A stretch of 64,000 nt of DNA from Diphasiastrum complanatum. Its lineage: Eukaryota > Streptophyta > Lycopodiopsida > Lycopodiales > Lycopodiaceae. A program made the translations under genes and the position numbers. The stretch covers positions 1 through 64,000 of the forward strand of contig MU831869.1 of assembly GCA_029204225.1 (NCBI GenBank), written 5' to 3'. Below, in pieces: positions 63,991 to 64,000 of this stretch (position 1 is the first letter of the stretch; every line of letters starts with the position of its first letter). Under the pieces are notes generated by a model. The model was not told where the DNA came from. It saw only the letters and a program-made list of their open reading frames with translations, and did no database searches.

Positions 63991-64000
63991 ACCAAGCATG

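Overview
The window looks like nuclear DNA of a land plant. It has spliced genes, plant gene families (a plant subtilase, a U-box protein) and plant transposon families (Ty1/copia, Ty3/gypsy, CACTA). Very long GA/CT microsatellites, the low gene density and a retroelement tail ending in a restriction-like nuclease region would suit a large non-seed-plant genome such as a fern or lycophyte, but the species is a guess. I read exons by hand from open frames, GT/AG borders and phase.

Only two host genes are well supported. On the minus strand, about 8.88 to 1.7 kb, a gene starts with a membrane-anchored, Cys-rich, coiled-coil protein whose N-terminus matches a conserved plant family I remember as 'NST1-like'. 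Splice phases allow it to join a downstream U-box exon, which would make a membrane-tethered putative E3 ubiquitin ligase. On the plus strand, 45.05 to 48.96 kb, there is a complete 11-exon subtilisin-like serine protease (756 aa, all catalytic residues present).

The rest is mostly transposon debris. 13.3-17.0 kb: a decayed minus-strand copia element whose integrase is split by a 165-bp CT array, with its LTR. 17.2-21.3 kb: gypsy-like protease remnants and LTR-like sequence. 22.7-23.5 kb: a gypsy LTR with a tRNA-Asp-type primer site. 25-27 kb: a T-rich, TTCGA-rich block. 27.85-38.84 kb: a nested cluster of one copia family (here 'A'), present as a minus copy and a plus copy that both lack the reverse transcriptase core. 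A second copia element ('B') is inserted in the minus copy, and a small tRNA-derived SINE with clear target duplications is also inserted there. Between the two A copies is a cluster of four palindromes. 39.4-44.2 kb: microsatellites and tandem repeats, including a TATA-bearing unit present three times.

51.1-64 kb is a mosaic: copia RNase H tail, gypsy RNase H, a non-LTR tail with a CCHC motif and restriction-like nuclease region, a minus gypsy element, CACTA transposase pieces, a minus copia element split by a textbook solo LTR (5-bp duplication TGAAG), another CACTA-like gene fragment, and the start of a plus-strand copia gag/protease. No tRNA, rRNA, CRISPR array or bacterial-type gene was seen.
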